Positions 24,632-33,438 of a stretch of DNA of 64,000 nt are shown here, in pieces (the stretch's first letter is position 1; each line of letters begins with the position of its first letter). The notes under the pieces are model-generated. The model saw only the letters and a program-made list of their open reading frames with translations. It did not search any database and was not told where the DNA came from. Source of the DNA: Arthrobacter pityocampae. Lineage in GTDB: Bacteria; Actinomycetota; Actinomycetes; Actinomycetales; Micrococcaceae. The stretch is from NCBI RefSeq assembly GCF_002927275.1, contig NZ_PRKW01000004.1, forward strand, positions 124,001-188,000, written 5' to 3'. Both the position numbers and the translations under genes were made by a program.

Positions 24632-25918
24632 TCAGGGCTGGGGGTGGCGCGCGTCGTACTGCGCGAAACGGGGCTGCCAGCGGGCGACGGCGAGCACCAG
24701 CACGGCGCACGCGATTCCCCCGATGACGGCGGTCCAGCCCTCCCCCAGCCAGGCCGCCTGGCCGCCGGCCACCATGTCGCCGAGGCGCGGCCCGCCGGCG
24801 ACGACGACGATGAACACACCCTGGAGGCGTCCGCGCATGGCGTCCGGCGTCGCCGACTGGAGGATCGTGTTGCGGAAGACGCTGCTGACGGAGTCGGCGA
24901 TGCCCGCGAGCACGAGGCACGCGGCCGCCGGGAGGACCCAGCCGGAGATCTCGCCCTCACCCGCGGCGGGCTGGCCGGTCGCGGTGGCCATGACGACGAC
25001 GAGCCCGAACCCGGCGACGGAGGCGCCCCAGCCGACGATCGACCAGATGACGGCCTGACCCTGCCGGTGGATGTGCCCGAGCGGGCCGGAGAACAGCCCG
25101 GCCAGCACCGACCCGAAGGCGCCGGACGCCAGCAGGATGCCCACGGTCAGCTCGCCGCCGCCGATGAGCACCGCGCCCACGGCCGGCAGCAGGGCGCGCG
25201 GCTGCGCCGTGATCATGGCGATGAGGTCCAGGATGAAGGTCATCCGGATGTTCGGCCGCGTGCCGAGGAAGCGGAACCCCTCCAGCACGGTGGCGAGGCC
25301 GGCCCGCCGCGTGGGGCCCTCCGGCGGCAGCGGCGGGAGCCGGTACACGGCCCACAGCGCGAAGGTGAAGGTGACGACGTCGACCGTGTACGTCCAGGCG
25401 TAGCCCACCTGCGCCACGAGGAGGCCCGCGAGCAGCGGGCCCACGGTGAAGGCGAGGCCGAAGGTGATCATGCTCAGGGCGTTCGCGGCGGGCAGCAGCG
25501 CCGGTCGCACGAGGCGCGGGATGATGGAGCTCCGGGTGGGCTGGTTGATGCCGGCCGCGCCGGACTGCACGGCGATCAGACCGTACAGCAACCCCACGCT
25601 GTCCATGCCGATCCACGCCTGCAGCGCGATGGCCGCGGTGGTGGCCCACAGCGCCAGTCCCGAGAGCAGCGCGACCGTGCGGCGGTCCTGCGCGTCGGCG
25701 ATGGCGCCGCCGTAGAGACCCGCCACCACCAGGGGCACGAGGGCGAAGAGGCTGAGCAGCCCGACGCTCAGGGTGGACTGCGTGAGGGAGTAGATCTGCA
25801 GGCTCACGGCCACGATGGTGAGCTGCGTGCCGATCGCCGAGAGCGCCGTCCCGATGTACAGCCGCCGGAAGGCCGGACTCTCCTTCAGCGGGGTGATGTC
25901 GGCGAGGAGTCTGGGCAC
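24632..25918 (-). CDS. MFS exporter (EntS/MFS_3-like)
   Basis: A 428-residue major facilitator with twelve hydrophobic segments. PAFRRLYIGTALSAIGTQL at the N-terminus, GAIADAQDRR as motif A and INQPTRSSIIPRLV are typical of the enterobactin-exporter-like MFS_3 group. No siderophore genes are nearby, so the cargo is open. The start is a leaderless candidate: a -10 box TAGACT (25925-25930, minus) is followed after exactly six bases by GTG 25918. The slightly longer frame from GTG 25924 would begin inside those six bases. Confidence 0.86.
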   Translation of the reverse strand: MPRLLADITPLKESPAFRRLYIGTALSAIGTQLTIVAVSLQIYSLTQSTLSVGLLSLFALVPLVVAGLYGGAIADAQDRRTVALLSGLALWATTAAIALQAWIGMDSVGLLYGLIAVQSGAAGINQPTRSSIIPRLVRPALLPAANALSMITFGLAFTVGPLLAGLLVAQVGYAWTYTVDVVTFTFALWAVYRLPPLPPEGPTRRAGLATVLEGFRFLGTRPNIRMTFILDLIAMITAQPRALLPAVGAVLIGGGELTVGILLASGAFGSVLAGLFSGPLGHIHRQGQAVIWSIVGWGASVAGFGLVVVMATATGQPAAGEGEISGWVLPAAACLVLAGIADSVSSVFRNTILQSATPDAMRGRLQGVFIVVVAGGPRLGDMVAGGQAAWLGEGWTAVIGGIACAVLVLAVARWQPRFAQYDARHPQP

Positions 25919-25975
25919 GGGCACAGTCTAAGTGATTCGCTGCGGCAACGGTCGAGGCTCGGAGCCGGCCTTCGC

Positions 25976-26680
25976 TCAGACGGCCTCGGTGTCTCCCGCC
26001 ACGATCGCCCGCTCGATCTCCTCGAGCACCCGGCTGTCCGCGATGGGGCGGAAGTGACCCATGGTCTCGAGCTGCACGTTGCGGGCCCCCTCGACGAAGC
26101 TGCCGCCCGGGATGTGCGGGTCGAACCGCCCGTAGATCGAGGTGATGCGGGCATTCAGGGCGCGGTTCGTGCGGAGCATCTGCAGCGTGCGGTCGAACGG
26201 GGAGAACGCCCTGATGCTGGGCAGCAGGAAGAAGGCGGCATAGATGGACCCCGAGAACGGCGTGTTCACCGCCACGAGGCGGGTGACGCGCGGGGCCGCA
26301 CCCGACATCGTCAGGAGGAACTTGCCGATCAGGCCGCCCTTGCTGTGCGCGACGATGACGACGTCGGTGAGGTCGTGCTCCTGCAGGTGTGCCGCGGCGA
26401 GCTGCGCCATGTCCTCGACCGTGCCGCGGTTGTAGCCCAGCTTCTGCACAACGTGGACCGGGTGGCCGGCCCGGTGCAGGTGGTGGGCGATGGGGCGCAT
26501 GAACTGCCACGTCTCGTAGATGCCGGGCAGGAGCAGGATGGGCGCCTTGCCGGCCGGCGCATCCGGGGCCGGCGTCCGGTAGCGTGCCGGATCCGTCCGC
26601 AGCAGGAAGCCGTGCGCCTGCCAGAAGCCCACGTAGGCGTAGTCCAGGATCCAGGCCCGACCGCGTGTGAAGAAGTTCAT
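25976..26680 (-). CDS. Alpha/beta hydrolase, lipase/PGAP1-like
   Basis: A 234-residue protein with the alpha/beta-hydrolase triad visible: the serine in VAHSKGGLIGK (nucleophile elbow AHSKGG instead of GxSxG), the aspartate in IYGRFDPHIP and the histidine in MGHFRP. LLLPGIYETWQFM gives the oxyanion-hole loop. It is likely a cytosolic triacylglycerol lipase or esterase. ATG 26680 follows GGTGGACGGG; a GTG three codons upstream is possible. It is divergent from furA. Confidence 0.83.
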   Translation of the reverse strand: MNFFTRGRAWILDYAYVGFWQAHGFLLRTDPARYRTPAPDAPAGKAPILLLPGIYETWQFMRPIAHHLHRAGHPVHVVQKLGYNRGTVEDMAQLAAAHLQEHDLTDVVIVAHSKGGLIGKFLLTMSGAAPRVTRLVAVNTPFSGSIYAAFFLLPSIRAFSPFDRTLQMLRTNRALNARITSIYGRFDPHIPGGSFVEGARNVQLETMGHFRPIADSRVLEEIERAIVAGDTEAV

Positions 26681-26737
26681 CCCGTCCACCGTACCGACCG
26701 CCCGGCTCCCATAACGGGTCTTGACGGCGCCTTATTA

Positions 26738-26758
26738 TGAGAAACTCAGATTTACTGA
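26738..26758. promoter_or_regulatory. Overlapping inverted repeats upstream of furA
   Basis: TGAGAAACTCA (26738-26748) and TCAGATTTACTGA (26746-26758) are perfect palindromes sharing three bases, in an AT-rich island 13-33 bases before furA. A TTGACG box is at 26721-26726. The position suits autoregulation by the FurA/CatR-type repressor. Confidence 0.6.
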
Positions 26759-26770
26759 TTCACTGAAGCA

Positions 26771-27250
26771 ATGATGCGGACGGTGGAGGCGGAGCGCGAG
26801 GCCCGGTGGTCCGCCACCCTGCACGCGCACCAGCGCCGCGTGACGCGCCAGCGCCTGGCGGTGCTGGCCGCCGTCGAGCAGTTGCCGCACGCCACCGCGG
26901 ACGACGCCGCCACGGCGGTCCGCGCCGAGCTGCCCCACATCACGGTGCAGTCGGTGTACGTGATCCTGGCCGATCTCACCGGGATCGGCCTGCTGCGCCG
27001 CATCGAGACACCGCACTCCCCCGCCCGCTACGAGACGCGCGTAAACGACAACCACCACCACGCGGTCTGCACCGGCTGCGGGCGGATCGAGGACGTCGAC
27101 TGCGCCGTCGGGCATGCGCCCTGCCTCACCCCCGAATGGTCTCCGGGCGCCTCCCGGATGACCATCCAGGTCGCAGAGGTCCTGTACCAGGGACTCTGCG
27201 ACGACTGCCGACCGGCAGCCCCACACCACCCCCCAACCCACCACGAATAG
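26771..27250 (+). CDS. furA: Fur-family peroxide regulator
   Basis: A 159-residue Fur-family repressor: winged-helix part with [36 protein letters not shown], then the metal-binding [10 protein letters not shown] stretch. Two CxxC pairs (C100/C103 and C143/C146) form the structural zinc site. It ends 7 bases before the catalase ATG, the arrangement of mycobacterial furA-katG and Streptomyces furA/catR-catalase pairs, so it is expected to repress katA until oxidised by peroxide. Two adjacent ATG codons (26771, 26774) are equally possible starts. A His-rich tail ([12 protein letters not shown]) is unusual and could bind metal. Confidence 0.88.
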   Translation: MMRTVEAEREARWSATLHAHQRRVTRQRLAVLAAVEQLPHATADDAATAVRAELPHITVQSVYVILADLTGIGLLRRIETPHSPARYETRVNDNHHHAVCTGCGRIEDVDCAVGHAPCLTPEWSPGASRMTIQVAEVLYQGLCDDCRPAAPHHPPTHHE

Positions 27251-27257
27251 GAGCACC

Positions 27258-28745
27258 ATGACCGCGAACTTCAGCACCACGCAGTCCGGCGCACCCGTCA
27301 TCGACGACGGCAACTCGTCCGTCCTCGGCCGCGACGGCGCCATCCCCCTGACCGACCACTACCTCGTCGAGAAGCTCGCCCAGTTCAACCGCGAGCGCGT
27401 CCCCGAGCGCGTGGTCCACGCCAAGGGCGGTGGAGCGTTCGGTGTCTTCGAGACCACCGAGGACGTCAGCATGTACACGCGCGCCGCGCTCTTCCAGAAG
27501 GGCACGACCACGGAGACGCTCCTGCGCTTCTCCTCCGTGGCCGGCGAGCAGGGCTCCCCCGACACCTGGCGGGACCCGCGCGGCTTCGCGCTGAAGTTCT
27601 ACACCTCCGAGGGCAACTACGACCTCGTGGGCAACAACACCCCGGTGTTCTTCATCCGCGACGGCATCAAGTTCCCCGACTTCATCCACTCGCAGAAGCG
27701 CCTGCCCGGCACCAACCTGCGCGACGCCGACATGCAGTGGGACTTCTGGACGCTCAGCCCTGAGTCCGCGCACCAGGTGACCTGGCTGATGGGCGATCGC
27801 GGCCTGCCGAACTCGTGGCGGACCATGAACGGCTACGGCTCGCACACCTTCATGTGGATCAACGAACTGAACGAGAAGTTCTGGGTCAAGTACCACTTCA
27901 AGTCCAACCAGGGCCATGAGGTGCTGACGGTCGACGAGGCCGAGGCACTCGCCGGGTCCGACGCCGACCACCACCTGCGGGACCTCTCGGAGAACATCGC
28001 CAAGGGCAACCACCCGAGCTGGGACCTCAAGGTCCAGATCATGCCGTACGACGACGCGAAGACGTACCGCTTCAACCCGTTCGACCTCACCAAGGTGTGG
28101 CCGCAGGCCGACTACCCGCTCATCCCGGTGGGCAAGCTGACCCTGAACCGCAACCCCGAGAACTACTTCGCGCAGATCGAGCAGGCCGCGTTCGCGCCGT
28201 CGAACTTCGTGCCCGGCATCGCCGCGAGCCCGGACCGCATGCTGCAGGCGCGCATCTTCTCCTACGCCGACGCGCACCGCTACCGCGTGGGCACCAACCA
28301 CGCGCAGCTGCCCGTGAACATGCCGAAGAACGAGGTGCGCAACTACTCGAAGGACGGCGCGGCGCGCTACCACTTCAACGCGGCCACCACCCCGGTCTAC
28401 GCGCCGAACTCCGTGGGCGGCCCCGCCGCCGATCCGGCGCAGTACGGCGCCCACGGCGGCTGGGAGAACGACGGCGACCTCGTGTACGCGGCGCACTCGC
28501 TGCACGCCGAGGACGACGACTTCGGCCAGGCCGGGACGCTCTACCGCGAGGTGTTCGACGACGCCCAGCGGGCGCGCTTCCTCGAGACCATCACCGGGGC
28601 CGTCGGCGGAGTGCAGAGCGACGAGATCCGCGCGCGGGCCGTCCAGTACTGGGCCAACGTGGACGCCGACCTCGGCGCGAAGCTCGCAGCGAACCTCGGC
28701 AGCGGCCAGACGCCCGCGACCGAGTCCGAAGCCGCGCTCTACTAG
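27258..28745 (+). CDS. katA: Monofunctional heme catalase
   Basis: A 495-residue small-subunit catalase that converts hydrogen peroxide to water and oxygen. Catalytic H54 ([12 protein letters not shown]), the active-site asparagine in [14 protein letters not shown] (N126/N127) and heme-ligand Y336 ([12 protein letters not shown]) are present. AGGAG lies before the ATG. It is co-transcribed with furA upstream and followed by a strong terminator. The pairing of a Fur-type regulator with a monofunctional catalase, rather than KatG, matches the Streptomyces catR-catA arrangement. Confidence 0.96.
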   Translation: MTANFSTTQSGAPVIDDGNSSVLGRDGAIPLTDHYLVEKLAQFNRERVPERVVHAKGGGAFGVFETTEDVSMYTRAALFQKGTTTETLLRFSSVAGEQGSPDTWRDPRGFALKFYTSEGNYDLVGNNTPVFFIRDGIKFPDFIHSQKRLPGTNLRDADMQWDFWTLSPESAHQVTWLMGDRGLPNSWRTMNGYGSHTFMWINELNEKFWVKYHFKSNQGHEVLTVDEAEALAGSDADHHLRDLSENIAKGNHPSWDLKVQIMPYDDAKTYRFNPFDLTKVWPQADYPLIPVGKLTLNRNPENYFAQIEQAAFAPSNFVPGIAASPDRMLQARIFSYADAHRYRVGTNHAQLPVNMPKNEVRNYSKDGAARYHFNAATTPVYAPNSVGGPAADPAQYGAHGGWENDGDLVYAAHSLHAEDDDFGQAGTLYREVFDDAQRARFLETITGAVGGVQSDEIRARAVQYWANVDADLGAKLAANLGSGQTPATESEAALY

Positions 28746-28763
28746 CAGCTCCGGTACGACCTG

Positions 28764-28795
28764 AGGAGGGCGGACCCGCACGGGTCCGCCCTCCT
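28764..28795 (+). terminator. Intrinsic terminator after katA
   Basis: A 14-bp stem (28764-28777 with 28782-28795), loop GCAC, followed by TT-C. It closes the furA-katA operon. Confidence 0.85.
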
Positions 28796-28827
28796 TCCGC
28801 ATCCTCGGAGTCACCTAGGCTGGGCCC

Positions 28828-29838
28828 ATGCCGCCACTGCCCTGCGCCGAACTGCACCTGCACATCGAGGGGACCCTCGAACCGGAGCTCATCTTCACCC
28901 TCGCGGCGCGGAACGGCATCTCGCTCCCCTACGCCGATCCCGCGGACCTGGCCACGCGCTACGCGTTCACCGATCTGCAGTCCTTCCTGGACCTCTACTA
29001 CGCGAACATGGACGTGCTGCGCACGGAGCAGGACTTCACGGACATGACCCGGGCGTACCTGCGCCGGGCGGCCGCGGCGGGGGTCCGGCACGCGGAGATC
29101 ATGATGGACCCGCAGGCACACCTGGCCCGCGGCGTGCCCCTCGAGACGTGCGTCAACGGTGTGGCGGCGGCCCTGTCCACGAGCGAGACCGACGCCGGCA
29201 TCAGTACGTCCCTGATCGCCGCGTTCCTGCGGGACCGGCCCGCGGCGGAGGCGCTGGAGGTGCTGCGCGACCTCCTCGCGATGGACGCCCCCATCATCGG
29301 GATCGGCCTGGACTCGGCGGAGGCGGGGTATCCGCCGTCGCTGTTCCGGGAGGTGTACGACGTCGCCCGGGACGCCGGGCTGAAGTGCGTCGCCCACGCG
29401 GGCGAGGAGGGCCCGGCCGCCTATGTGTGGGAGGCGCTCGACCTCCTGGCGGTGGACCGCATCGATCACGGGATCCGCTGCCTCGAGGACGAGGCGCTCG
29501 TCGAGCGGCTCGTCGCCGACCAGGTCCCGCTGACGGTGTGCCCGCTCTCGAACGTGCGGCTGCGCGCCGTCGACGCCATCGGTGATCACCCTCTGCCGGC
29601 GATGCTCGCGCGCGGCCTGAACGTCTCCGTGCACTCGGATGATCCGGCGTACTTCGGCGGCTACCTGGACGACAACCTGGCGGCGCTGGTCGACGCATTC
29701 GGGCTGGGCATCGACGACCGCGCACGGCTTGCCGCGAACTCGGTCCGCTCGGCGTTCATCAGCGAGGGTCGGCGCCAGGACCTGCTGGCGGAGGTCGAGG
29801 CCTGGCGCGTCTCCGCCCACGCCCCGCGCGCCGTCTAG
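28828..29838 (+). CDS. Adenosine/adenine deaminase family; probably adenine deaminase
   Basis: A 336-residue member of the adenosine-deaminase superfamily. Zinc and catalytic residues are H10/H12 (ELHLHIEGTLEPE), H190 and E193 (VAHAGEEGP), H214 (RIDHGIR) and D271/D272 (SDDPAYFGGY). The IEGTLEPE opening, DPQAHLARG and DPAYFGGY are features of the adenine deaminase (fungal/Pseudomonas PA0148-like) subgroup, whereas true adenosine deaminases carry an HLxGS-type opening. I therefore favour adenine to hypoxanthine plus ammonia. A -10 box TAGGCT (28816-28821) ends six bases before the ATG, so it is probably leaderless. Confidence 0.87.
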   Translation: MPPLPCAELHLHIEGTLEPELIFTLAARNGISLPYADPADLATRYAFTDLQSFLDLYYANMDVLRTEQDFTDMTRAYLRRAAAAGVRHAEIMMDPQAHLARGVPLETCVNGVAAALSTSETDAGISTSLIAAFLRDRPAAEALEVLRDLLAMDAPIIGIGLDSAEAGYPPSLFREVYDVARDAGLKCVAHAGEEGPAAYVWEALDLLAVDRIDHGIRCLEDEALVERLVADQVPLTVCPLSNVRLRAVDAIGDHPLPAMLARGLNVSVHSDDPAYFGGYLDDNLAALVDAFGLGIDDRARLAANSVRSAFISEGRRQDLLAEVEAWRVSAHAPRAV

Positions 29839-29911
29839 GCGAGGGCTCCCTCCGGTGCAAGACTGCACTGGACCGTGCCTGCACCGGGCGCCGATCGAGG
29901 AAGGCACCGTC

Positions 29912-30283
29912 TTGGCCGACTTCACGATCACCCACGACGCAGGCATCCTGGCGGTCCTCTGGCGGCCCGGGGTCCGGATCGGACCCGCGCAGCTCGACGT
30001 CCTGGCGAACACGATCACGCACTTCCCGCACTGGCACGTCTCCCCGGTCCTCGTGCACCTGGATCTCGTCCGGCACATCACGCAGCCCGCGCGCCGGATG
30101 CTCGTCGCGTACCACCACGCAGGGCCGATCGGGCTGACGGGCCAGGACCCCGTGGACCGCGTCCTCGCGGCGTTCATCGTCCAGTCGCCCAGCAGGACCC
30201 GCTACTTCACGGACAGCGGCGAGGCCCGCGCCTGGCTGTCCTCCGTGGGGACGGCGTCCGGACGGCCTGTTCCTGCCGGCTAG
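29912..30283 (+). CDS. STAS/SEC14-like (DUF7793-type) protein
   Basis: A 123-residue protein. The pattern GILAVLWRPGVRIGPAQLDVLA, VLVHLDLVRHITQPARRML, a VDRVLAAFIVQSPSRTRYFTDSGEARAWL ending (split here) is that of small STAS/SEC14-like proteins frequent in Arthrobacter. They are related to anti-anti-sigma folds but lack a clear phosphorylatable serine; role unknown. TTG 29912 follows GAGGAAGG at good spacing, and the open frame upstream overlaps the deaminase gene. Its TAG stop shares CTAG with the stop of the convergent transporter operon, so no terminator fits between them. Confidence 0.72.
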   Translation: MADFTITHDAGILAVLWRPGVRIGPAQLDVLANTITHFPHWHVSPVLVHLDLVRHITQPARRMLVAYHHAGPIGLTGQDPVDRVLAAFIVQSPSRTRYFTDSGEARAWLSSVGTASGRPVPAG

Positions 30284-31293
30284 GGCCGGGAGATGAACCC
30301 GTTGTCCACCATGAAGTCGAAGGCGACGTCGGCGGGTTCCTCGCCCTCGACGTCGACCCTGAGGTTCATGACGCGCAGCGCCTCATCCGTGAGGGCCGGG
30401 GTGATGGTGTCGAACACCTCCTGGAGTTCGGGGAACTCCTCGAGGGTCTTCCCGTAGTACACGGGCGCTGCGTTGTAGGCCGGGAAGAACCCGAGGTCGT
30501 CCTCGAGCAGGGTCAGGTCGAGGGCCTCGATGCGTCCGTCCGTCGCGAACACCTCCCCGAAGTTGCACGCGCCGGTGTCGGTCGCCCCGTAGATGGCGCC
30601 CGTGTCGTAGATGCCGATGTTCGCGTCCGGGACGCCGGTCGCCGCTCCGCGCTCCAGGCCGTAGTGCTCCAGCATGGGCGTCATGCCGTCCGTCCGGGAG
30701 TTGAACTCGGCCTCCACGCAGAACGTCCGCTGTTCGGGTGGCAGCTCGGCCAGCCCGGACATCGTGGTGATTCCTCCGAGCTCGGGGAGCGCTTCTGTCC
30801 GCACGGCCATGGCGTACGTGTTGTTCAGCGGCGCGGGCCCGCCCCACACGAGCCCGTTGGCGCGGTCGGCGTCCCGTACCGCCGTCCACTGCTCCTGCTG
30901 GTCGGCGATGCCGGCCTCCTCACCCAGGAAGGCGAGCCAGGCCGTGCCCGTGTACTCCCACGTGAGGTCGGCCTCCCCCGAGAGGATCAGGTCGCGGGGC
31001 GGCTGCGACCCTGGCGCGTTGGTCAGGTCCGTGACGTCGAACCCGGCGGCCTGGGCAGCCAGCACGGAGATCTTCCCGAGGATCAGCTGCTCCGTGAAGT
31101 TCTTGGACGTGACGGTGAGCGGGGCGTCGTCGACGCCCTCGATGGGCTGAATGGATCCCGGGCCGGCGACCGGGACGTAGGACGTGGCCGGCTGCAATCC
31201 GCACCCGGTCAGCAGAAAGCCGACGGCGGCCGCACCGGCGAGCGCGACAGCGGCGCCTGAGCGGTGACCGCGGGGGGCTGGACGGTGGCTCAT
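30280..31293 (-). CDS. Osmoprotectant ABC transporter substrate-binding lipoprotein
   Basis: A 337-residue lipoprotein of the OpuAC/ProX type. Signal sequence ends at lipobox LLTGC (C31). The mature domain begins LTVTSKNFTEQLILGKI, the characteristic OpuC/OsmF binding-protein start, and contains ADLTWEYTGTAW and a YNAAPVYYG segment. It would capture betaine, choline or related compatible solutes outside the membrane. It is the last of four genes; its ATG overlaps the upstream permease stop by 4 nt (ATGA), with AAGGGA as ribosome site. Aromatic-cage residues cannot be assigned without alignment. Confidence 0.9.
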   Translation of the reverse strand: MSHRPAPRGHRSGAAVALAGAAAVGFLLTGCGLQPATSYVPVAGPGSIQPIEGVDDAPLTVTSKNFTEQLILGKISVLAAQAAGFDVTDLTNAPGSQPPRDLILSGEADLTWEYTGTAWLAFLGEEAGIADQQEQWTAVRDADRANGLVWGGPAPLNNTYAMAVRTEALPELGGITTMSGLAELPPEQRTFCVEAEFNSRTDGMTPMLEHYGLERGAATGVPDANIGIYDTGAIYGATDTGACNFGEVFATDGRIEALDLTLLEDDLGFFPAYNAAPVYYGKTLEEFPELQEVFDTITPALTDEALRVMNLRVDVEGEEPADVAFDFMVDNGFISRP

Positions 31294-32126
31294 GTGAGTC
31301 CCTTCGGGCGGGCGAGGAGTTCGACGACGCGCCCTACCCAGTCCACGAGCAGCGCGAGGAGGGCGACGCTCACGGCGCCGGCGACGAGGACGCGTGTCAG
31401 ATTGAGGTTCACCCCGGTGGTGATGAGGATGCCGAGCCCGCCGCCGTTGATGAACGTGGAGAGCGCGGCGGTGCCGACGAGCAGCACGAGCGCCGTGCGG
31501 ATGCCCGCGAGCATGATGGGCACCGCCAGGGGGAGCTCCACGCGGAAGAGGACGGCGGCGGCGCTCATGCCCATCCCCCGACCGGCCTCGACCAGGCGGT
31601 CGTCCACCTGGCCGATACCGACCATGGTGTTCCGCAGGACCGGCAGGAGCGCGTAGACCACGAGCGCCGTCACGGCGGCACGGAAGCCGAAGCCGAGCCA
31701 GGCGGCGAGGAGCACGACGATCCCGATGGCCGGCGCGGACTGGCCGATGTTGACGACGGCGAGCACCGGGCCGGCCAGCCGCCGGAACGGCCTGCGGGTC
31801 AGCAGGATGCCGAGCGGGATGGCGAGCAGGAGCACGATCGCGGCGGACAGCAGCGTCAGCGCCAGATGCTCCCGCGTGTAGACGAGGAGGGAGGCCGGAT
31901 TGAGGGTGATCCGTTCGGTCTCGGTGAGCTGCGTCGTCAGGAGCCAGGCGACCAGCGCACCGACGGCCAGGAGGATGCCCGCGAGCTGGAGGAGCAGCGG
32001 GCGCCATCCGCGGCCCGTGCTGACGGTCAGGGGATCGGCTGCGCCCCGCGCGCCGGTGACGGGGCCTGCGCCCGCCGTCCGGCCCTGGGCCACGGTCTCG
32101 GCGGGAGCGCCGACGAGCTCACTCAC
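31290..32126 (-). CDS. Osmoprotectant ABC transporter permease (OpuCB/D-type)
   Basis: A 278-residue integral membrane subunit with a hydrophilic N-terminus (to about 48) and about six membrane segments. The coupling region EAGRGMGMSAAAVLFRVELPLAVPIMLAGIR (shown in parts: EAGRGMG, FRVELPLA) is the BPD_transp_1 EAA loop of OpuC/ProW permeases. GTG 32126 overlaps the ATPase stop by 8 bases (GTGAGTGA), so it is translationally coupled. It pairs with the other permease of the operon to make a heterodimeric channel. Confidence 0.9.
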   Translation of the reverse strand: MSELVGAPAETVAQGRTAGAGPVTGARGAADPLTVSTGRGWRPLLLQLAGILLAVGALVAWLLTTQLTETERITLNPASLLVYTREHLALTLLSAAIVLLLAIPLGILLTRRPFRRLAGPVLAVVNIGQSAPAIGIVVLLAAWLGFGFRAAVTALVVYALLPVLRNTMVGIGQVDDRLVEAGRGMGMSAAAVLFRVELPLAVPIMLAGIRTALVLLVGTAALSTFINGGGLGILITTGVNLNLTRVLVAGAVSVALLALLVDWVGRVVELLARPKGLT

Positions 32127-33438
32127 CCGCGGTACCCCTGCCGGCCGCGTGCAGGGGCCGGTCGTCGTCGGGCGCGTCGTCGGGCGCGGGGAGCGCGGTG
32201 AGCGCACCGGTGTTGATGCCCACCGGCCTGCCCTCGGCATGGGAGGTACGCGCCCGGGCATGGGCCTGGCTCATCGCCTCCATGACGGTCTCGACGTCGA
32301 TGACGCCGCGGAAGCTGTCGCGTCCGCCGGTGACGAGCGCCGCACCGACGCTCGAGACGAGCATGATGTCGAGGGCATCGTTGAGGGTGGCGCGCTCGCC
32401 GATCAGCGGAAGGCGCGGATCCCTGTCGTCGCCGATCCGCTCCAGCCGGGCGAGCTGCCGCCGCGACAGCCACTGCAGCGGCCGGTTGCGGCCGTCGATG
32501 ACGACGGCGTGGTCGTGGCCCTCCTGGTCGAGGCGCGAGAGGACGTCGGAGGTGAGGTCACCCGGTGACGCGGTGACGGCGGGCTGCAGGGCGACCTCGT
32601 TGACGCGCGTCAGGGTCAGCTGCTTGAGGCCTGCACCGGCTCCGATGAAGTTCTCCACGAACTCGTTGGCGGGCTCGGCGAGGATGCGTGCCGGGGTGTC
32701 GTACTGCACCAGCTGCGCGCCCTCCGTGAAGATGGCGATCCAGTCCCCGAGCTTCACCGCCTCGTCGAAGTCGTGGGTGACGCAGACGATCGTCTTCTGC
32801 AGTTCCTTCTGGATGCTGATGAGCTCGTCCTGCAGGCGCACCCGGGTGATCGGGTCCACCGCACCGAACGGCTCGTCCATGAGCAGCACGGGCGGATCCG
32901 CCGCGAGCGCCCGGGCCACGCCCACGCGCTGCTGCTGACCGCCGGAGAGCTCCCGGGGGAACCGGTCGCGATACTGCTCCGGGTCGAGGGAGACGAGCTC
33001 GAGGAGCTCGTCCACGCGGGCCGCCACGCGCTCCTTGCTCCAGCCGAGCATCTTCGGGACGATCGCGATGTTCGTCGCGACGGTCATGTGCGGGAACAGG
33101 CCGCCGGCCTGGATGACGTAGCCGATGCGGCGGCGCAGGGCGTCGCCGTCGATCCCCGTGACGTCGTCGCCGTCGAGTACGATCCGCCCCTCGGTGGGCT
33201 CGATCAGGCGGTTGATCATCTTCAGGGTGGTGGTCTTGCCGCAGCCCGACGGGCCGACGAGCATGACGATCTTGCCGGCCGGGATCTCCATCGTGAGTCC
33301 GTCGACGGCCGCTCCGGCCTGACCGGGATAGCGCTTGCTGACCTTGTCCAGCAGGATGCTCGCACCCGTGATCTCCGCGGTGGGGTTCAGGGACGTGGCG
33401 CCCGCGGACGCGGGGGTGACGGACATACTCTCAGACAC
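32119..33438 (-). CDS. opuCA: Osmoprotectant ABC transporter ATPase with CBS domains
   Basis: A 439-residue ATPase of the OpuCA/ProV type. Walker A GPSGCGKTT, Q-loop VIQAGGLFPHMTV, signature LSGGQQQRV, Walker B VLLMDEPFGAVDP and the H-loop VTHD are all present, followed by two CBS domains (about 295-400) that in OpuA sense ionic strength or cyclic di-AMP. GTG 33438 has GAGG upstream and overlaps the preceding permease stop by 8 bases; an internal ATG at 33426 is an alternative. It energises uptake of compatible solutes. Confidence 0.92.
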   Translation of the reverse strand: MSESMSVTPASAGATSLNPTAEITGASILLDKVSKRYPGQAGAAVDGLTMEIPAGKIVMLVGPSGCGKTTTLKMINRLIEPTEGRIVLDGDDVTGIDGDALRRRIGYVIQAGGLFPHMTVATNIAIVPKMLGWSKERVAARVDELLELVSLDPEQYRDRFPRELSGGQQQRVGVARALAADPPVLLMDEPFGAVDPITRVRLQDELISIQKELQKTIVCVTHDFDEAVKLGDWIAIFTEGAQLVQYDTPARILAEPANEFVENFIGAGAGLKQLTLTRVNEVALQPAVTASPGDLTSDVLSRLDQEGHDHAVVIDGRNRPLQWLSRRQLARLERIGDDRDPRLPLIGERATLNDALDIMLVSSVGAALVTGGRDSFRGVIDVETVMEAMSQAHARARTSHAEGRPVGINTGALTALPAPDDAPDDDRPLHAAGRGTAGE

